In this document: piece by piece, positions 46,559-55,550 of the stretch
Position numbering within the stretch: position 1 is the stretch's first letter
Layout: each line of letters opens with the position of its first letter
Source: Pseudomonas fluorescens
GTDB taxonomy: Bacteria > Pseudomonadota > Gammaproteobacteria > Pseudomonadales > Pseudomonadaceae
Direction of reading: 5' to 3'
Assembly: GCF_900215245.1 (NCBI RefSeq)
Contig: NZ_LT907842.1
Coordinates: 1,984,001-2,048,000, forward strand
Length of the DNA: 64,000 bases
Program-made: the position numbers and the translations under genes
The notes under the pieces: generated by a model
Databases searched by the model: none
The model's input: only the letters and a program-made list of their open reading frames with translations
Told to the model about the DNA's origin: nothing

Positions 46559-48844
46559 TTAAAGCGACGAGTATTTCTTGCGCAGACGCTGACGAATCAG
46601 CTCGGCGAGGGTGTTCATGATGAAAGTGAACAGCAGCAGCACCAGCGCCGAGAGGAACAGCACGCGATAGTGACTACCACCGACTTCCGACTCAGGCATT
46701 TCCACTGCAACGTTGGCCGCCAGGGTGCGCAGGCCTTCGAACAGGTTCATCTCCATCACCGGGGTGTTACCGGTGGCCATCAGCACGATCATGGTCTCGC
46801 CGACGGCGCGCCCCATACCGATCATCAGCGCCGAGAAAATCCCCGGGCTGGCGGTCAGGATGACCACGCGCGTCATGGTCTGCCATGGCGTGGCGCCCAA
46901 GGCCAGGGAGCCCAGGGTCAGGCCGCGCGGCACGCTGAACACGGCGTCTTCGGCGATGGAGTAGATGTTCGGGATGACCGCAAAGCCCATGGCCAAACCG
47001 ACGACCAGGGCGTTGCGCTGGTCGTAGGTGATACCCAGGTCATGGGAGATCCACATGCGCATGTCGCCGCCGAAGAACCAGGTTTCCAGGTACGGGCTCA
47101 TGTACAGCGAGAGCCAGCCCACAAACAGGATCACCGGAATCAGAATGGCGCTTTCCCAACCGTCGGGCACACGCAGGCGGATCGACTCAGGCAGGCGGCT
47201 GAAGATAAAACCGGCGACCAGGATACCAATCGGCAACAGCATCAGCAGGCTGAAGATCCCCGGCAGATGCCCTTCCACATACGGCGCCAGGAACAGGCCG
47301 GCGAAGAAGCCGAGGATCACCGTCGGCATCGCTTCCATCAGTTCGATCACCGGCTTGACCTTGCGGCGCAGGCTCGGGGCCATGAAGTAAGCGGTGTAGA
47401 TCGCAGCGGCGACAGCCAGTGGCGCGGCCAGCAGCATGGCGTAGAACGCGGCTTTCAGCGTACCGAAGGTCAGCGGCGCCAGGCTCATCTTAGGTTCGAA
47501 GTCGGTGTTGGCGGCCGTCGATTGCCAGACGTATTTAGGCTCGTCGTAGTTCTCGTACCAGACCTTGCTCCACAGCGCGCTCCAGGACACTTCCGGGTGC
47601 GGGTTGTCCAGTAGCAGTGGTTGCAGCTTGCCACCGGCTTCGACGATCACACGGTTGGCACGTGGCGACATGCCGAACACGCCTTGGCCATCGACCACCG
47701 GGTCGACCAACAGGGTGCGGTGCGCGGTGCTGTGGAACACGCCGAACTTGCCGGACGCATCGAGCGCCGTGAAGCCTTTGCGACGTTCTTCAGCGGTGAT
47801 TTCCACAATCGGCGTAGTGCCCATCTGGAAAGTACGGATCTGCTTCAGACGCTGTTCGCCATCCGGGTCGCGCGCCATGAACCACTGCGCCAGGCCACCC
47901 TTGGAGTTGCCGACGATCAGCGAGATACCGCCCACCAGCTGGGTGCTGGCGGTGATTTCGGCGTCGCCGTCTTCGAGCAGTTTGTAGCGCCCGTTGAGGC
48001 TCTTGTCGCGCAGGCTGAACACATCCGCCAGGGCGCGACCGTTGATCACATACAGCCACTGCTGGCGTGGGTCGATGAAGATCGCCTTCACCGGCTCGGT
48101 CATTTGCGGCAGCTCGATACGCTTCTGCTCGCTGGTGACTTCGCCCGTCATCATGTTTTCTTCACGGCTCAGGGCCAGCACGTTCAAGTGCGAACCGGCC
48201 GAACCGGCGACCACCAGCGACGAGTCGGTGGCATTGAGGGCGACGTGCTCCAATGGACGACCGGCGTCATCGAGCACGATGGGCGTTTCGCCGTAAGGGT
48301 ATTCAACCGCAGGCGTAATGGTTTTCTTGCCGTCCGGGTAGGACACCTTATAGGTGTGGCGGAACACCAGGGATTGGCCATTCGACAAGCCGAGGATCAC
48401 CAGCGGGCTGCCCGGCTGGTCTTCACCAATCGAGGCAACACTTGTGCCTGCCGGAAGCGGCAAGTCGACACGCTTGAGCTCGGCACCCGTGTCCACATTA
48501 AAGAACAGCGCCTGGCCCTTGTCGGAAACCCGCATGGCGACCTGGTTCTGTTCTTCGAGGGAGATCATCAGCGGCTTGCCGGCGTCCTGAATCCAGGCGG
48601 GCGTCAGCGCGTCTTCCTTGGTCAGCGAAGCACCTTGGAACAACGGCGCAACGACATAAGCGAGGAAGAAGAAAATCAGGGTGATGGCGCCGAGGACGGC
48701 GAGGCCGCCGATCAACACGTACCAACGGGTCAGGCGATCTTTAAGCGCGCGAATACGGCGCTTGCGTTGCAGCTCAGGCGTATTGAAATCAATGCGCTTG
48801 GGGGGAGAAGTCGTCGTCATGGTGGAATTGGCCAGATCATTCAT
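46559..48844 (-). CDS. pstC: PstC phosphate ABC transporter permease
   Basis: This roughly 761-residue permease has an N-terminal membrane segment (about 48-68), a very large insert with beta-propeller-like repeats (about 75-430, e.g. SLVVAGSAGSHLNVLAL) and the C-terminal permease domain with GLTLGSLALGATPWQTM. This long form is normal in Pseudomonas. The ATG at 48844 was chosen with AGGG upstream; a GTG two codons earlier is possible. A Pho box lies 23 bases before the start, so pstCAB-phoU has its own promoter apart from pstS. Confidence 0.93.
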   Translation of the reverse strand: MNDLANSTMTTTSPPKRIDFNTPELQRKRRIRALKDRLTRWYVLIGGLAVLGAITLIFFFLAYVVAPLFQGASLTKEDALTPAWIQDAGKPLMISLEEQNQVAMRVSDKGQALFFNVDTGAELKRVDLPLPAGTSVASIGEDQPGSPLVILGLSNGQSLVFRHTYKVSYPDGKKTITPAVEYPYGETPIVLDDAGRPLEHVALNATDSSLVVAGSAGSHLNVLALSREENMMTGEVTSEQKRIELPQMTEPVKAIFIDPRQQWLYVINGRALADVFSLRDKSLNGRYKLLEDGDAEITASTQLVGGISLIVGNSKGGLAQWFMARDPDGEQRLKQIRTFQMGTTPIVEITAEERRKGFTALDASGKFGVFHSTAHRTLLVDPVVDGQGVFGMSPRANRVIVEAGGKLQPLLLDNPHPEVSWSALWSKVWYENYDEPKYVWQSTAANTDFEPKMSLAPLTFGTLKAAFYAMLLAAPLAVAAAIYTAYFMAPSLRRKVKPVIELMEAMPTVILGFFAGLFLAPYVEGHLPGIFSLLMLLPIGILVAGFIFSRLPESIRLRVPDGWESAILIPVILFVGWLSLYMSPYLETWFFGGDMRMWISHDLGITYDQRNALVVGLAMGFAVIPNIYSIAEDAVFSVPRGLTLGSLALGATPWQTMTRVVILTASPGIFSALMIGMGRAVGETMIVLMATGNTPVMEMNLFEGLRTLAANVAVEMPESEVGGSHYRVLFLSALVLLLFTFIMNTLAELIRQRLRKKYSSL

Positions 48845-48866
48845 GCGCACACCCTAGCGATCCTGT

Positions 48867-48895
48867 ATGACAGAAAGATGACAATGCAGTGACGC
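48867..48895 (-). promoter_or_regulatory. Pho box (three heptamers) upstream of pstC
   Basis: On the minus strand the order is GCGTCAC-TGCA-TTGTCAT-CTTT-CTGTCAT: three heptamers in 11-base steps, the last a perfect consensus half. This is the strongest PhoB site in the window and is consistent with separate induction of pstCAB-phoU. Confidence 0.85.
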
Positions 48896-48961
48896 AAGAA
48901 ATCCGCCGCGGAGCAGAGCTGGCAGCGGACTAAAAAATAAGAGGTGTAGACGGTGAGTGGA

Positions 48962-48981
48962 GGAGCGGGTTTGCCCGCTCC
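48962..48981. repeat. Short REP-like hairpin after pstS
   Basis: GGAGCGGG-TTTG-CCCGCTCC is a solo arm related to the REPINs (GGGAGCGGGCTTGC). It lies 37 bases beyond the pstS stop and may end or protect the pstS transcript before pstC. Confidence 0.55.
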
Positions 48982-49018
48982 CACAGAACAACATGCGTCT
49001 ACACCAGGTCTTGCAGGC

Positions 49019-50005
49019 TTAGTTGCCTTCTTTCAAACCCAGGTCAGCCAGGGCCTTGGCGGCAACTTTGGCTGGCAGTGGGATGTAGCCGTCTTTGACG
49101 ACCACTTCCTGGCCCTGTTTGGACAGAACCAGTTTCACGAACTCAGCTTCCAGCGGGGCCAGAGGCTTGTTCGGGGCTTTGTTGACGTACACGTAGAGGA
49201 AACGCGACAGCGGGTATTTGCCGTTCAGGGCGTTTTCTTCGCTGTCTTCGATGAAGTCAGTGCTGCCTTTCTTGGCCAGGGCCACAGTCTTCACGCTTGC
49301 AGTCTTGTAGCCGATGCCCGAATAACCGATGCCGTTCAGCGAGGAGCTGATCGACTGCACGACCGAAGCCGAGCCTGGTTGTTCGTTCACGTTTGGCTTG
49401 TAGTCGCCTTTGCACAGGGCTTCTTCTTTGAAGTAGCCGTAGGTGCCGGATACCGAGTTACGACCGAACAGTTGCACCGGCTTGTTGGCCAGGTCGCCGG
49501 TCACACCCAGGTCGCCCCAGGTTTTCACGTCGGCTTTAGCACCGCACAGACGAGTAGACGAGAAGATCGCGTCGACTTGTTCCATGGTCAGGTGCTGGAT
49601 TGGGTTGTCCTTGTGCACGAACACGGCCAGGGCATCCACAGCCACCGGGATAGCGGTTGGCTTGTAGCCGTACTTCTGCTCGAAGGCCGCCAGTTCGGTG
49701 TCCTTCATTTTGCGGCTCATCGGGCCCAGGTTAGAGGTGCCTTCAGTCAGCGCAGGAGGTGCAGTGGCGGAGCCGGCAGCCTGAATCTGAATGTTGACGT
49801 TCGGGTATTCCTTTTTGTAGGACTCAGCCCACAGGGTCATCAGGTTAGCCAGGGTGTCGGAACCAACGCTGGACAAGTTGCCCGAGACACCGGTGGTCTT
49901 GGCGTAAGCCGGAATTGCCGGGTCAACACCAGCGGCCACCGCGTGGGCGGTCGCAACGCCAGCAGCGACAAAAGTCATTGCCGCCATCAAACGCTTCAGT
50001 TTCAT
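49019..50005 (-). CDS. pstS: PstS periplasmic phosphate-binding protein
   Basis: This 328-residue protein has a signal peptide ([25 protein letters not shown]) and the phosphate-binding features [40 protein letters not shown] and [17 protein letters not shown]. It delivers phosphate to PstCA. In pseudomonads the protein is abundant under phosphate limitation and also found outside the cell. A Pho box lies about 70 bases upstream of the start, and about 175 bases with a hairpin separate it from pstC. Confidence 0.96.
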   Translation of the reverse strand: MKLKRLMAAMTFVAAGVATAHAVAAGVDPAIPAYAKTTGVSGNLSSVGSDTLANLMTLWAESYKKEYPNVNIQIQAAGSATAPPALTEGTSNLGPMSRKMKDTELAAFEQKYGYKPTAIPVAVDALAVFVHKDNPIQHLTMEQVDAIFSSTRLCGAKADVKTWGDLGVTGDLANKPVQLFGRNSVSGTYGYFKEEALCKGDYKPNVNEQPGSASVVQSISSSLNGIGYSGIGYKTASVKTVALAKKGSTDFIEDSEENALNGKYPLSRFLYVYVNKAPNKPLAPLEAEFVKLVLSKQGQEVVVKDGYIPLPAKVAAKALADLGLKEGN

Positions 50006-50072
50006 GCCTTGCTCCTAGCAGATAGGGATAGTTGGATCGGGGCCAAGTATCGGTAGGCCGTGTGAACACTCT

Positions 50073-50101
50073 ATGTCTGCAATGTGACAATTAGATGAAA
50101 G
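50073..50101 (-). promoter_or_regulatory. Pho box (three heptamers) upstream of pstS
   Basis: On the minus strand the order is CTTTCAT-CTAA-TTGTCAC-ATTG-CAGACAT, three heptamers in 11-base steps with the first two close to the consensus CTGTCAT/CTGTCAC. It is placed correctly for PhoB activation of pstS. Confidence 0.75.
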
Positions 50102-50212
50102 GCCAGCATTTATGAAAAACCTGACAGGAAGGGCAAAGGTCAATAAATTCGGGGCTTGCGAGGAGGTTGAAGCGCTTGAAGCGGTGTTTCAGAAATACTC
50201 TGTAATCTATGA

Positions 50213-50240
50213 GCGTTCCTACGCAGCTGCGTAGGAACGC
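50213..50240. terminator. 28-base perfect palindrome after the MFS gene
   Basis: GCGTTCCTACGCAG and CTGCGTAGGAACGC are perfect complements without a loop. It lies 16 bases beyond the MFS stop on the minus strand. It lacks a T run, so it may be a REP-like element used as a transcription end between the MFS gene and pstS. Confidence 0.5.
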
Positions 50241-50255
50241 CCCTCAAATGGCGGC

Positions 50256-51545
50256 TTACCGCCCACGCTTCCACAGGTACCCACCCACCAACGTCCCCAT
50301 GACACACAGCACGGCGACATAGTAAGCAGGGCCCATTGGGCTTTCCTTCATCAGCAGCGACACCGCCAACGGCGTCAAACCACCAAATACGGCGTAGGCG
50401 ACGTTGTAGGAAAACGACAAGCCGCTGAAGCGCACGACGGGTGGGAAAGCTTTCACCATCACGTAAGGCACCACGCCGATCACACCGACAAACAGGCCCG
50501 TCAGGGTGTACAGCGGGAAGAGCCAGTTCGGGTGATCGATCAGGCTGTGGTACAGCGTCCACGACGTCGCCAACAGCAACAAGCAGCCAATAACCAGCAC
50601 ACGGCCGGCGCCAAAGCGGTCGGCCAGGGCGCCGGAGGCGATGCAGCCCAGGCTGAGGGTGACGATGGCCAGGCTATTGGCTTGCAGCGCAATGGTCGGG
50701 CTGAAGTGATAGACGGTTTGCAGCACCGTCGGGGTCATCAGGATGACCACGACAACACCGGCCGACAGCAACCAGGTCAGCAACATCGACAGCACGATGG
50801 CGCCACGGTGGTCGCGCAATACGGCGCGCAGGGGCAGCTCGGCAGCCAGGGTTTTGCGTTGCTGCATTTCGGCGAAGATCGGCGTTTCATGCAACCAGCG
50901 GCGCAGGTAAACCGAGAGCAGGCCGAACACGCCACCCAGCAGGAACGGGATTCGCCAGGCGTAATCCGACACTTGCTCCGGGCTATAAAGGCTGTTGATG
51001 GCGGTAGCCACCAGCGAGCCAAGCAGGATGCCGGCGGTGAGGCCGCTGGTCAGGGTGCCGCAGGCGTAGCCGATATGGCGCGGCGGTACGTGTTCGGAGA
51101 CGAACACCCAGGCGCCGGGTACTTCGCCGCCAATCGCCGCGCCCTGGATAACGCGCATCAACAGAAGCAGGAGTGGCGCCCACAGGCCGATCTGCGCATA
51201 GGTCGGCAGCAGGCCCATGATCAAGGTCGGCACGGCCATCATGAAGATGCTCAAGGTGAACATCTTCTTGCGACCCAGCAAGTCGCCGAAGTGCGCCATG
51301 ATGATGCCGCCCAACGGCCGCGCCAGGTAGCCGGCGGCGAAGATGCCGAAGGTCTGCATCATGCGCAGCCATTCCGGCATGTCCACAGGGAAAAACAGTT
51401 TTCCGACCACGGTGGCGAAAAACACAAAGATGATGAAGTCGTAAAACTCCAGCGCCCCGCCCAAGGCAGACAGTGACAGGGTTTTGTAGTCGTTGCGGGT
51501 CAGCGGGCGCGACGGTTGCGCACTGCTTGCGGGCACGGAGGACAT
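50256..51545 (-). CDS. MFS transporter of the metabolite:H+ symporter (MHS) type
   Basis: This 429-residue protein has twelve membrane segments, the early motif GGALEFYDFIIFVFFATVVGKLFF and the loop motif FGDLLGRKKMFTLSIFMM, as in the ProP/KgtP/citrate (MHS) family. The ATG at 51545 (MSSVPASSAQPSRPLT) was chosen because the 59 residues encoded further up are not family-like. It occupies the place of PA5370 next to pst. The substrate (a carboxylate or betaine is usual for the family) cannot be read from the sequence. Confidence 0.88.
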   Translation of the reverse strand: MSSVPASSAQPSRPLTRNDYKTLSLSALGGALEFYDFIIFVFFATVVGKLFFPVDMPEWLRMMQTFGIFAAGYLARPLGGIIMAHFGDLLGRKKMFTLSIFMMAVPTLIMGLLPTYAQIGLWAPLLLLLMRVIQGAAIGGEVPGAWVFVSEHVPPRHIGYACGTLTSGLTAGILLGSLVATAINSLYSPEQVSDYAWRIPFLLGGVFGLLSVYLRRWLHETPIFAEMQQRKTLAAELPLRAVLRDHRGAIVLSMLLTWLLSAGVVVVILMTPTVLQTVYHFSPTIALQANSLAIVTLSLGCIASGALADRFGAGRVLVIGCLLLLATSWTLYHSLIDHPNWLFPLYTLTGLFVGVIGVVPYVMVKAFPPVVRFSGLSFSYNVAYAVFGGLTPLAVSLLMKESPMGPAYYVAVLCVMGTLVGGYLWKRGR

Positions 51546-52000
51546 GGCAAGGCTTCTCTTATAGTAGTGACGGCAAGCCCGGGACTTGCGGCGGGTCTGG
51601 CAAGATAGCAAATCGCTTGAAAAAGCACAGCGCCCACCGAATAACAGTTTAAAGGCGTGCGTTATTCCTCGTTCCTGCGCTTTATTTGCCACCAGAAGCA
51701 CAGTTACGCGAAAAAGCCGCATTACAGCCGCGATTTGCCGACCAAATGAGTGCCGGGAGGTCGTCGTGGCGCCAGGGTCTCGATATACTCGGCCCGTGCA
51801 AGCGCCAAACCCGCTGTCTTGACGGGCTGCTGTGCCAAAACGTCGTTGGGTGCCATCCAGCCGATTTGGCAGAGTTTCCCTTTAGTACGCCTTATGAGAA
51901 ACGTATCGAGCGGTGTATGTTGGTGCTGAAACGTTTTTCCGGAAGACGGCTATCCACTTGAAATACCCATGAAGCGTCACGGGTCAGAGGCACCCTCGGC
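51546..52000. other. Intergenic region between divergent MFS and thioesterase genes
   Basis: This gap of 455 bases has no credible gene. A TATACT at 51784-51789 may be a -10 element for the thioesterase, which would give a leader of about 200 bases. I see no strong hairpin-plus-T-run or known riboswitch pattern in that leader. The short open frames here have no ribosome site and no family resemblance. Confidence 0.5.
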
Positions 52001-52405
52001 ATGATCGAACTCGAACAAGAAGATCCTATCCCGCAAGGCGATCTCGCTCTGCAAATCACCGCCCTGCCGCGTGAAACCAACGGTTTTGGCGATATTTTCG
52101 GCGGCTGGCTGGTCGCGCAGATGGACTTGGCCGGCACGGCCATGGCCAGCAAGGTCGCCGGCGGCCGCGTGGCCACCGTGGCCATTGATCGCATGGCATT
52201 CCTGGTACCGGTGGCAGTGGGCGCGCAATTGTCCTTCTATACCCAGGCCCTGGAAATCGGCCGCAGTTCGATCCAGATGATGGTCGAAGTCTGGAGCGAT
52301 GACCCGCTGTCCAGCGAATGGCGCAAGGTCACCGAGGCGGTGTTTGTGTTCGTCGCCATCGATGGCAGCGGCCGCACGCGCTCGGTGCCGTCACGCGCAC
52401 GTTAA
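52001..52405 (+). CDS. Acyl-CoA thioesterase, YciA-like hot-dog fold
   Basis: This 134-residue single hot-dog protein has the catalytic-site region ETNGFGDIFGGWLVAQMDLAG (with the conserved N..G..FGG..L..D pattern) and the core helix followed by AIDRMAFLVPVAVG. It hydrolyses acyl-CoA thioesters in the cytoplasm, with hexameric YciA as the closest known type. The start at 52001 gives family length. It is followed after 57 bases by the mutarotase gene. Confidence 0.9.
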   Translation: MIELEQEDPIPQGDLALQITALPRETNGFGDIFGGWLVAQMDLAGTAMASKVAGGRVATVAIDRMAFLVPVAVGAQLSFYTQALEIGRSSIQMMVEVWSDDPLSSEWRKVTEAVFVFVAIDGSGRTRSVPSRAR

Positions 52406-52462
52406 ACCTCGCTGGGTTTTGACGGTCAATTGCCCCATTGCCTGCCATCAAGAGTGCTTTGT

Positions 52463-53362
52463 ATGCCTACGCCCCACGTTGAAACCGTGAAAGTCGACGA
52501 GCTGGACTGCTGGCGCATCCGTCACAACGGCGCCGAACTGCAGGTGGCCCAACAGGGCGCGCATATCTTCAGTTACCAGCGCCAGGGCGAGCAGCCGTTG
52601 ATCTGGCCGAACCCCGAGGCGGTGTTCAAACAAGGCAAAGGCATCCGTACCGGCGTGCCGGTGTGCTGGCCGTGGTTCGGTGTGTTCGACCGCAACCCGC
52701 ACAGCGTAAAAGCGATGCGCCAGAGCGATCAACCTGCCGGCGCCCACGGTTTTGTACGGACCGCGCGCTGGGAATTGGCCGGGACCACGATTGAAGGCGA
52801 TGCATTGCGCGTCGACCTGGTATTGCCGGTGCCTGCGGGCGGTTTTCCCGGCTGGCCCCATCAGGTCGACCTGAAGCTGAGCCTGCTGCTCGACGATCAA
52901 CTGCATATCCACCTGACCAGCCACAACCGTGGCACCGATACGGTAAGCCTCAGCCAGGCGCTGCACACCTATTTCGCCGTGAGCGACGTGCGCAACGTAC
53001 AGGTCGAAGGCCTGGATGGGCTGGCGTATATCGATACCGCCGACGGCTGGAGCAACAAACAGCAATCCGGTTTGCTGCACTTCACGGCCGAGACCGACCG
53101 TATCTACCTCAATACCCCGGCGCAGTTGAACATTGTCGATAAAGACTGGCAGCGCCGCCTCCAGTTGACCAGCCGGGGCTCGAACTCGACGGTGATCTGG
53201 AACCCCTGGACCGAGCGCGCCAAGGCGTTCGACGACATGGCCGATGATGGCTGGCAGGGCATGTTGTGCATCGAGACAGCAAATGTGCTGGATGATGTGG
53301 TGAGCCTGGCGCCGGGTGAAAGCCATACTTTGGGCGTGAGCATCACCCGTATCGCCCTGTAG
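52463..53362 (+). CDS. D-hexose-6-phosphate mutarotase (YeaD type)
   Basis: This 299-residue aldose-1-epimerase superfamily protein has IRTGVPVCWPWFG near residue 65, AHGFVRTARWEL (His catalytic) near 95, SLSQALHTYFAVSD near 160, and FTAETDRIYLN. This set matches the glucose-6-phosphate 1-epimerase branch rather than GalM. It interconverts alpha and beta hexose-6-phosphates. The ATG at 52463 follows AAGAG; the longer frame is not family-like. Confidence 0.9.
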   Translation: MPTPHVETVKVDELDCWRIRHNGAELQVAQQGAHIFSYQRQGEQPLIWPNPEAVFKQGKGIRTGVPVCWPWFGVFDRNPHSVKAMRQSDQPAGAHGFVRTARWELAGTTIEGDALRVDLVLPVPAGGFPGWPHQVDLKLSLLLDDQLHIHLTSHNRGTDTVSLSQALHTYFAVSDVRNVQVEGLDGLAYIDTADGWSNKQQSGLLHFTAETDRIYLNTPAQLNIVDKDWQRRLQLTSRGSNSTVIWNPWTERAKAFDDMADDGWQGMLCIETANVLDDVVSLAPGESHTLGVSITRIAL

Positions 53363-53378
53363 TAAACGCTGATCAAAA

Positions 53379-53467
53379 TGTGGGAGCGGGCTTGCTCGCG
53401 AATGCGGTGGACCAGTCAACGTTATATTGACTGACACTACGCCTTCGCGAGCAAGCCCGCTCCCACA
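53379..53467. repeat. REPIN between convergent mutarotase and DUF3299 genes
   Basis: Arms TGTGGGAGCGGGCTTGCTCG and the complement enclose about 40 bases. It is the fourth copy of the same subgroup, again placed between convergent genes. Confidence 0.87.
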
Positions 53468-53486
53468 TTGGGTTCTGCGTCATGAT

Positions 53487-54023
53487 CTAGAGATCGGACT
53501 CTTTCACCACCCGCACCTTCCCAGCATCCAGCGCATACGCCGCATCCGCCAAATCGTTATTGACCTTCTCCACCTTCAACGTGCCCGTGACCCACAGCGG
53601 CGTGTAGATATCATCCAGCTTCAACCCCTTGGGATAACGCACCAGCACCAACTGGTTAGGGGGCGGTGGCGGCACATGGATGCAGGCGCCTGGGTAAGGC
53701 ACCAGGAAGAACAGCGTGCTGCGGCCTTTGGCATCGGTTTCCAACGGCACCGGGTAGCCGCCGATACGGATATTCTTGCCGTTCATGGCGGCCACGGTCT
53801 TGGTCGAATACATCACCGCCGGCAAGCCCTTGCTCTGCTTCAGGCCACCTTTGTCAGTGAACGTGCCTTGGGCTTCGGGGGAGTTGTGGTCGATCTCGGG
53901 CATGGCTTCGAGGGCTTTCTGATCGGACAGCGGCATCAGGTCGAGCCAATCGGTTTCCGGCAGTTCACCGGCGTGCGCCAGGCCTGAGCCCAACAGGAGG
54001 AGTGTGAATAAAAGACGGCGCAT
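53487..54023 (-). CDS. Exported DUF3299 protein
   Basis: This 178-residue protein has a signal peptide (MRRLLFTLLLLGSGLAHA). The mature part has NIRIGGYPVPLETD, STLFFLVPYPGACIHVPPPPPNQLV and a C-terminal strand with LWVTGTLKVEK, matching the DUF3299 family. The HVPPPPPNQ segment with a cysteine (CIHVPPPP) is its hallmark. A TTG five codons upstream is an alternative start. The function is unknown; proteins of this kind often sit near metal or lipoprotein export genes, but not here. Confidence 0.85.
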   Translation of the reverse strand: MRRLLFTLLLLGSGLAHAGELPETDWLDLMPLSDQKALEAMPEIDHNSPEAQGTFTDKGGLKQSKGLPAVMYSTKTVAAMNGKNIRIGGYPVPLETDAKGRSTLFFLVPYPGACIHVPPPPPNQLVLVRYPKGLKLDDIYTPLWVTGTLKVEKVNNDLADAAYALDAGKVRVVKESDL

Positions 54024-54059
54024 GAAAAAACTCGGCAAGTTCAGATGCCGAGCATTCTA

Positions 54060-54088
54060 GCCCTCTGCGCCTGCGCAGCGCAGAGGGC
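54060..54088. terminator. Strong hairpin between glsB-like and DUF3299 genes
   Basis: GCCCTCTGCGC and GCGCAGAGGGC pair around a 7-base loop. It lies 13 bases after the end of the glsB-like gene on the minus strand. The T tail is poor in that direction, but the stem is strong enough to suggest termination or mRNA protection. Confidence 0.5.
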
Positions 54089-54100
54089 TTTGTCGCTTAA

Positions 54101-54346
54101 TTACTTTTTACGCAGCAGACCGTAAATCACCAGCAACACGATGGCGCCGATCAGCGCACCGATAAAGCCTGCGCCTTGACCCGCCTGGTAGATGCCCAGG
54201 GCCTGACCACCGTAAGTGGCGGCCAGGGAACCTGCAATACCCAACAGGATGGTCATGATCCAGCCCATGCTGTCGTCGCCAGGCTTGAGGAAACGCGCGA
54301 GCAGACCGACGATCAGGCCGATAAAAATGGTTCCGATGATACCCAT
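54101..54346 (-). CDS. GlsB/YeaQ/YmgE-family small membrane protein
   Basis: This 81-residue protein has three hydrophobic segments and the family start MGIIGTIFIGLIVGLLARFLKPGDD followed by GWIMTILLGIAGSLAATYGGQALG. It is a small inner-membrane stress-associated protein related to transglycosylase-associated Tag proteins. Its biochemical role is unknown. It is a single gene with its own upstream gap of about 107 bases from purK. Confidence 0.9.
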   Translation of the reverse strand: MGIIGTIFIGLIVGLLARFLKPGDDSMGWIMTILLGIAGSLAATYGGQALGIYQAGQGAGFIGALIGAIVLLVIYGLLRKK

Positions 54347-54453
54347 GGCATTTCCCTCTGAATTGAATGTGAGTCATGCCAAAGCCTAGTCAGGCTTTGC
54401 CATCCTGCAATCAGAGAGACGGCGGCAACCAATGGTTCCCGCCGACCCCCGGG

Positions 54454-55539
54454 TTATTGCTCGGCGATCAGCGCTTCGACCTTGAGGATCTGCCCTTGCA
54501 GGGTCGCACGGTCCTTGCAGCGCAGGTTGGCGTGGCCGACCTTGCGCCCGGCCTTGAAGGCCTTGCCGTAGTGATGCAGATGGCAGTCGTCGATGGCGAT
54601 GACTTTTTCCACTGGCGGTACAACACCGATGAAGTTGAGCATGGCGCTCTCACCGACCTTGGCCGTGGAGCCCAACGGCAAGCCCGCCACCGCCCGCAGG
54701 TGGTTTTCGAACTGGCTGCACTCGGCGCCTTCGGTGGTCCAGTGCCCGGAGTTGTGCACACGCGGGGCGATTTCGTTGGCCTTGAGGCCACCGTCGACTT
54801 CAAAGAACTCGAACGCCATCACGCCGACGTAATCCAGTTGCTTAAGTACGCGGCTGGAATAGTCTTCGGCCAGAGCCTGCAACGGATGGTCGGTGCTGGC
54901 CACGGACAGCTTGAGGATTCCGCTGTCGTGGGTGTTGTGCACCAACGGGTAGAAGCGGGTTTCGCCATCACGCGCACGCACGGCGATCAGGGAGACTTCA
55001 CCGGTGAACGGCACGAAGCCTTCCAGCAGACAGGCGACGCTGCCCAGCTCGGCGAAGGTGCCGACCACATCGGCAGCCGTGCGCAGGACTTTCTGGCCCT
55101 TGCCGTCGTAACCCAGGGTGCGGGTTTTAAGCACGGCTGGCAGGCCGATGCTGGCGACGGCGGCGTCCAGGTCCGCTTGGGACTGGATGTCGGCGAACGC
55201 CGGCGTCGGGATGCCCAAATCCTTGAACATGCTCTTCTCGAACCAGCGGTCACGCGCGATGCGCAAGGCTTCGGCGCTCGGGTACACCGGCACGAACTGC
55301 GACAGGAAGGCCACGGTTTCGGCCGGGACGCTTTCGAACTCGAAGGTCACCAGGTCAACTTCGTCAGCCAGTTGGCGCAGATGGTCCGGGTCGCTGTAGT
55401 CAGCCCGCAGGTGCTCGCCGAGGGCCGCCGCGCAAGCGTCGGGCGCCGGGTCCAGGAAAGCGAAGTTCATCCCCAGCGGGGTTCCCGCCAAGGCCAGCAT
55501 GCGGCCCAATTGGCCGCCACCGATTACACCGATCTTCAT
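54454..55539 (-). CDS. purK: N5-carboxyaminoimidazole ribonucleotide synthase
   Basis: This 361-residue ATP-grasp enzyme starts MKIGVIGGGQLGRMLALAG and has LVTFEFESVPAETV and the ATP-grasp core with FEFFEVDGGLKANEIAPRVHNSGHW. It makes N5-CAIR from AIR, bicarbonate and ATP, the substrate for PurE. The ATG at 55539 follows GAGG by 9 bases; a TTG two codons earlier opens the frame but is unlikely. It lies 11 bases after purE. Confidence 0.96.
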   Translation of the reverse strand: MKIGVIGGGQLGRMLALAGTPLGMNFAFLDPAPDACAAALGEHLRADYSDPDHLRQLADEVDLVTFEFESVPAETVAFLSQFVPVYPSAEALRIARDRWFEKSMFKDLGIPTPAFADIQSQADLDAAVASIGLPAVLKTRTLGYDGKGQKVLRTAADVVGTFAELGSVACLLEGFVPFTGEVSLIAVRARDGETRFYPLVHNTHDSGILKLSVASTDHPLQALAEDYSSRVLKQLDYVGVMAFEFFEVDGGLKANEIAPRVHNSGHWTTEGAECSQFENHLRAVAGLPLGSTAKVGESAMLNFIGVVPPVEKVIAIDDCHLHHYGKAFKAGRKVGHANLRCKDRATLQGQILKVEALIAEQ

Positions 55540-55550
55540 CGTCAATAACC

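Noticed and set aside
44708..47614. 968-codon open frame on the plus strand opposite pstA and pstC
   Set aside because: It is extremely rich in His, Gln and Arg, starts inside a REPIN and has no ribosome site. It is a shadow of the pst genes.
51586..51822. 78-codon plus-strand frame in the MFS-thioesterase gap
   Set aside because: It has no ribosome site, its composition is biased to Arg, Ser and Cys, and the likely thioesterase leader runs through it.
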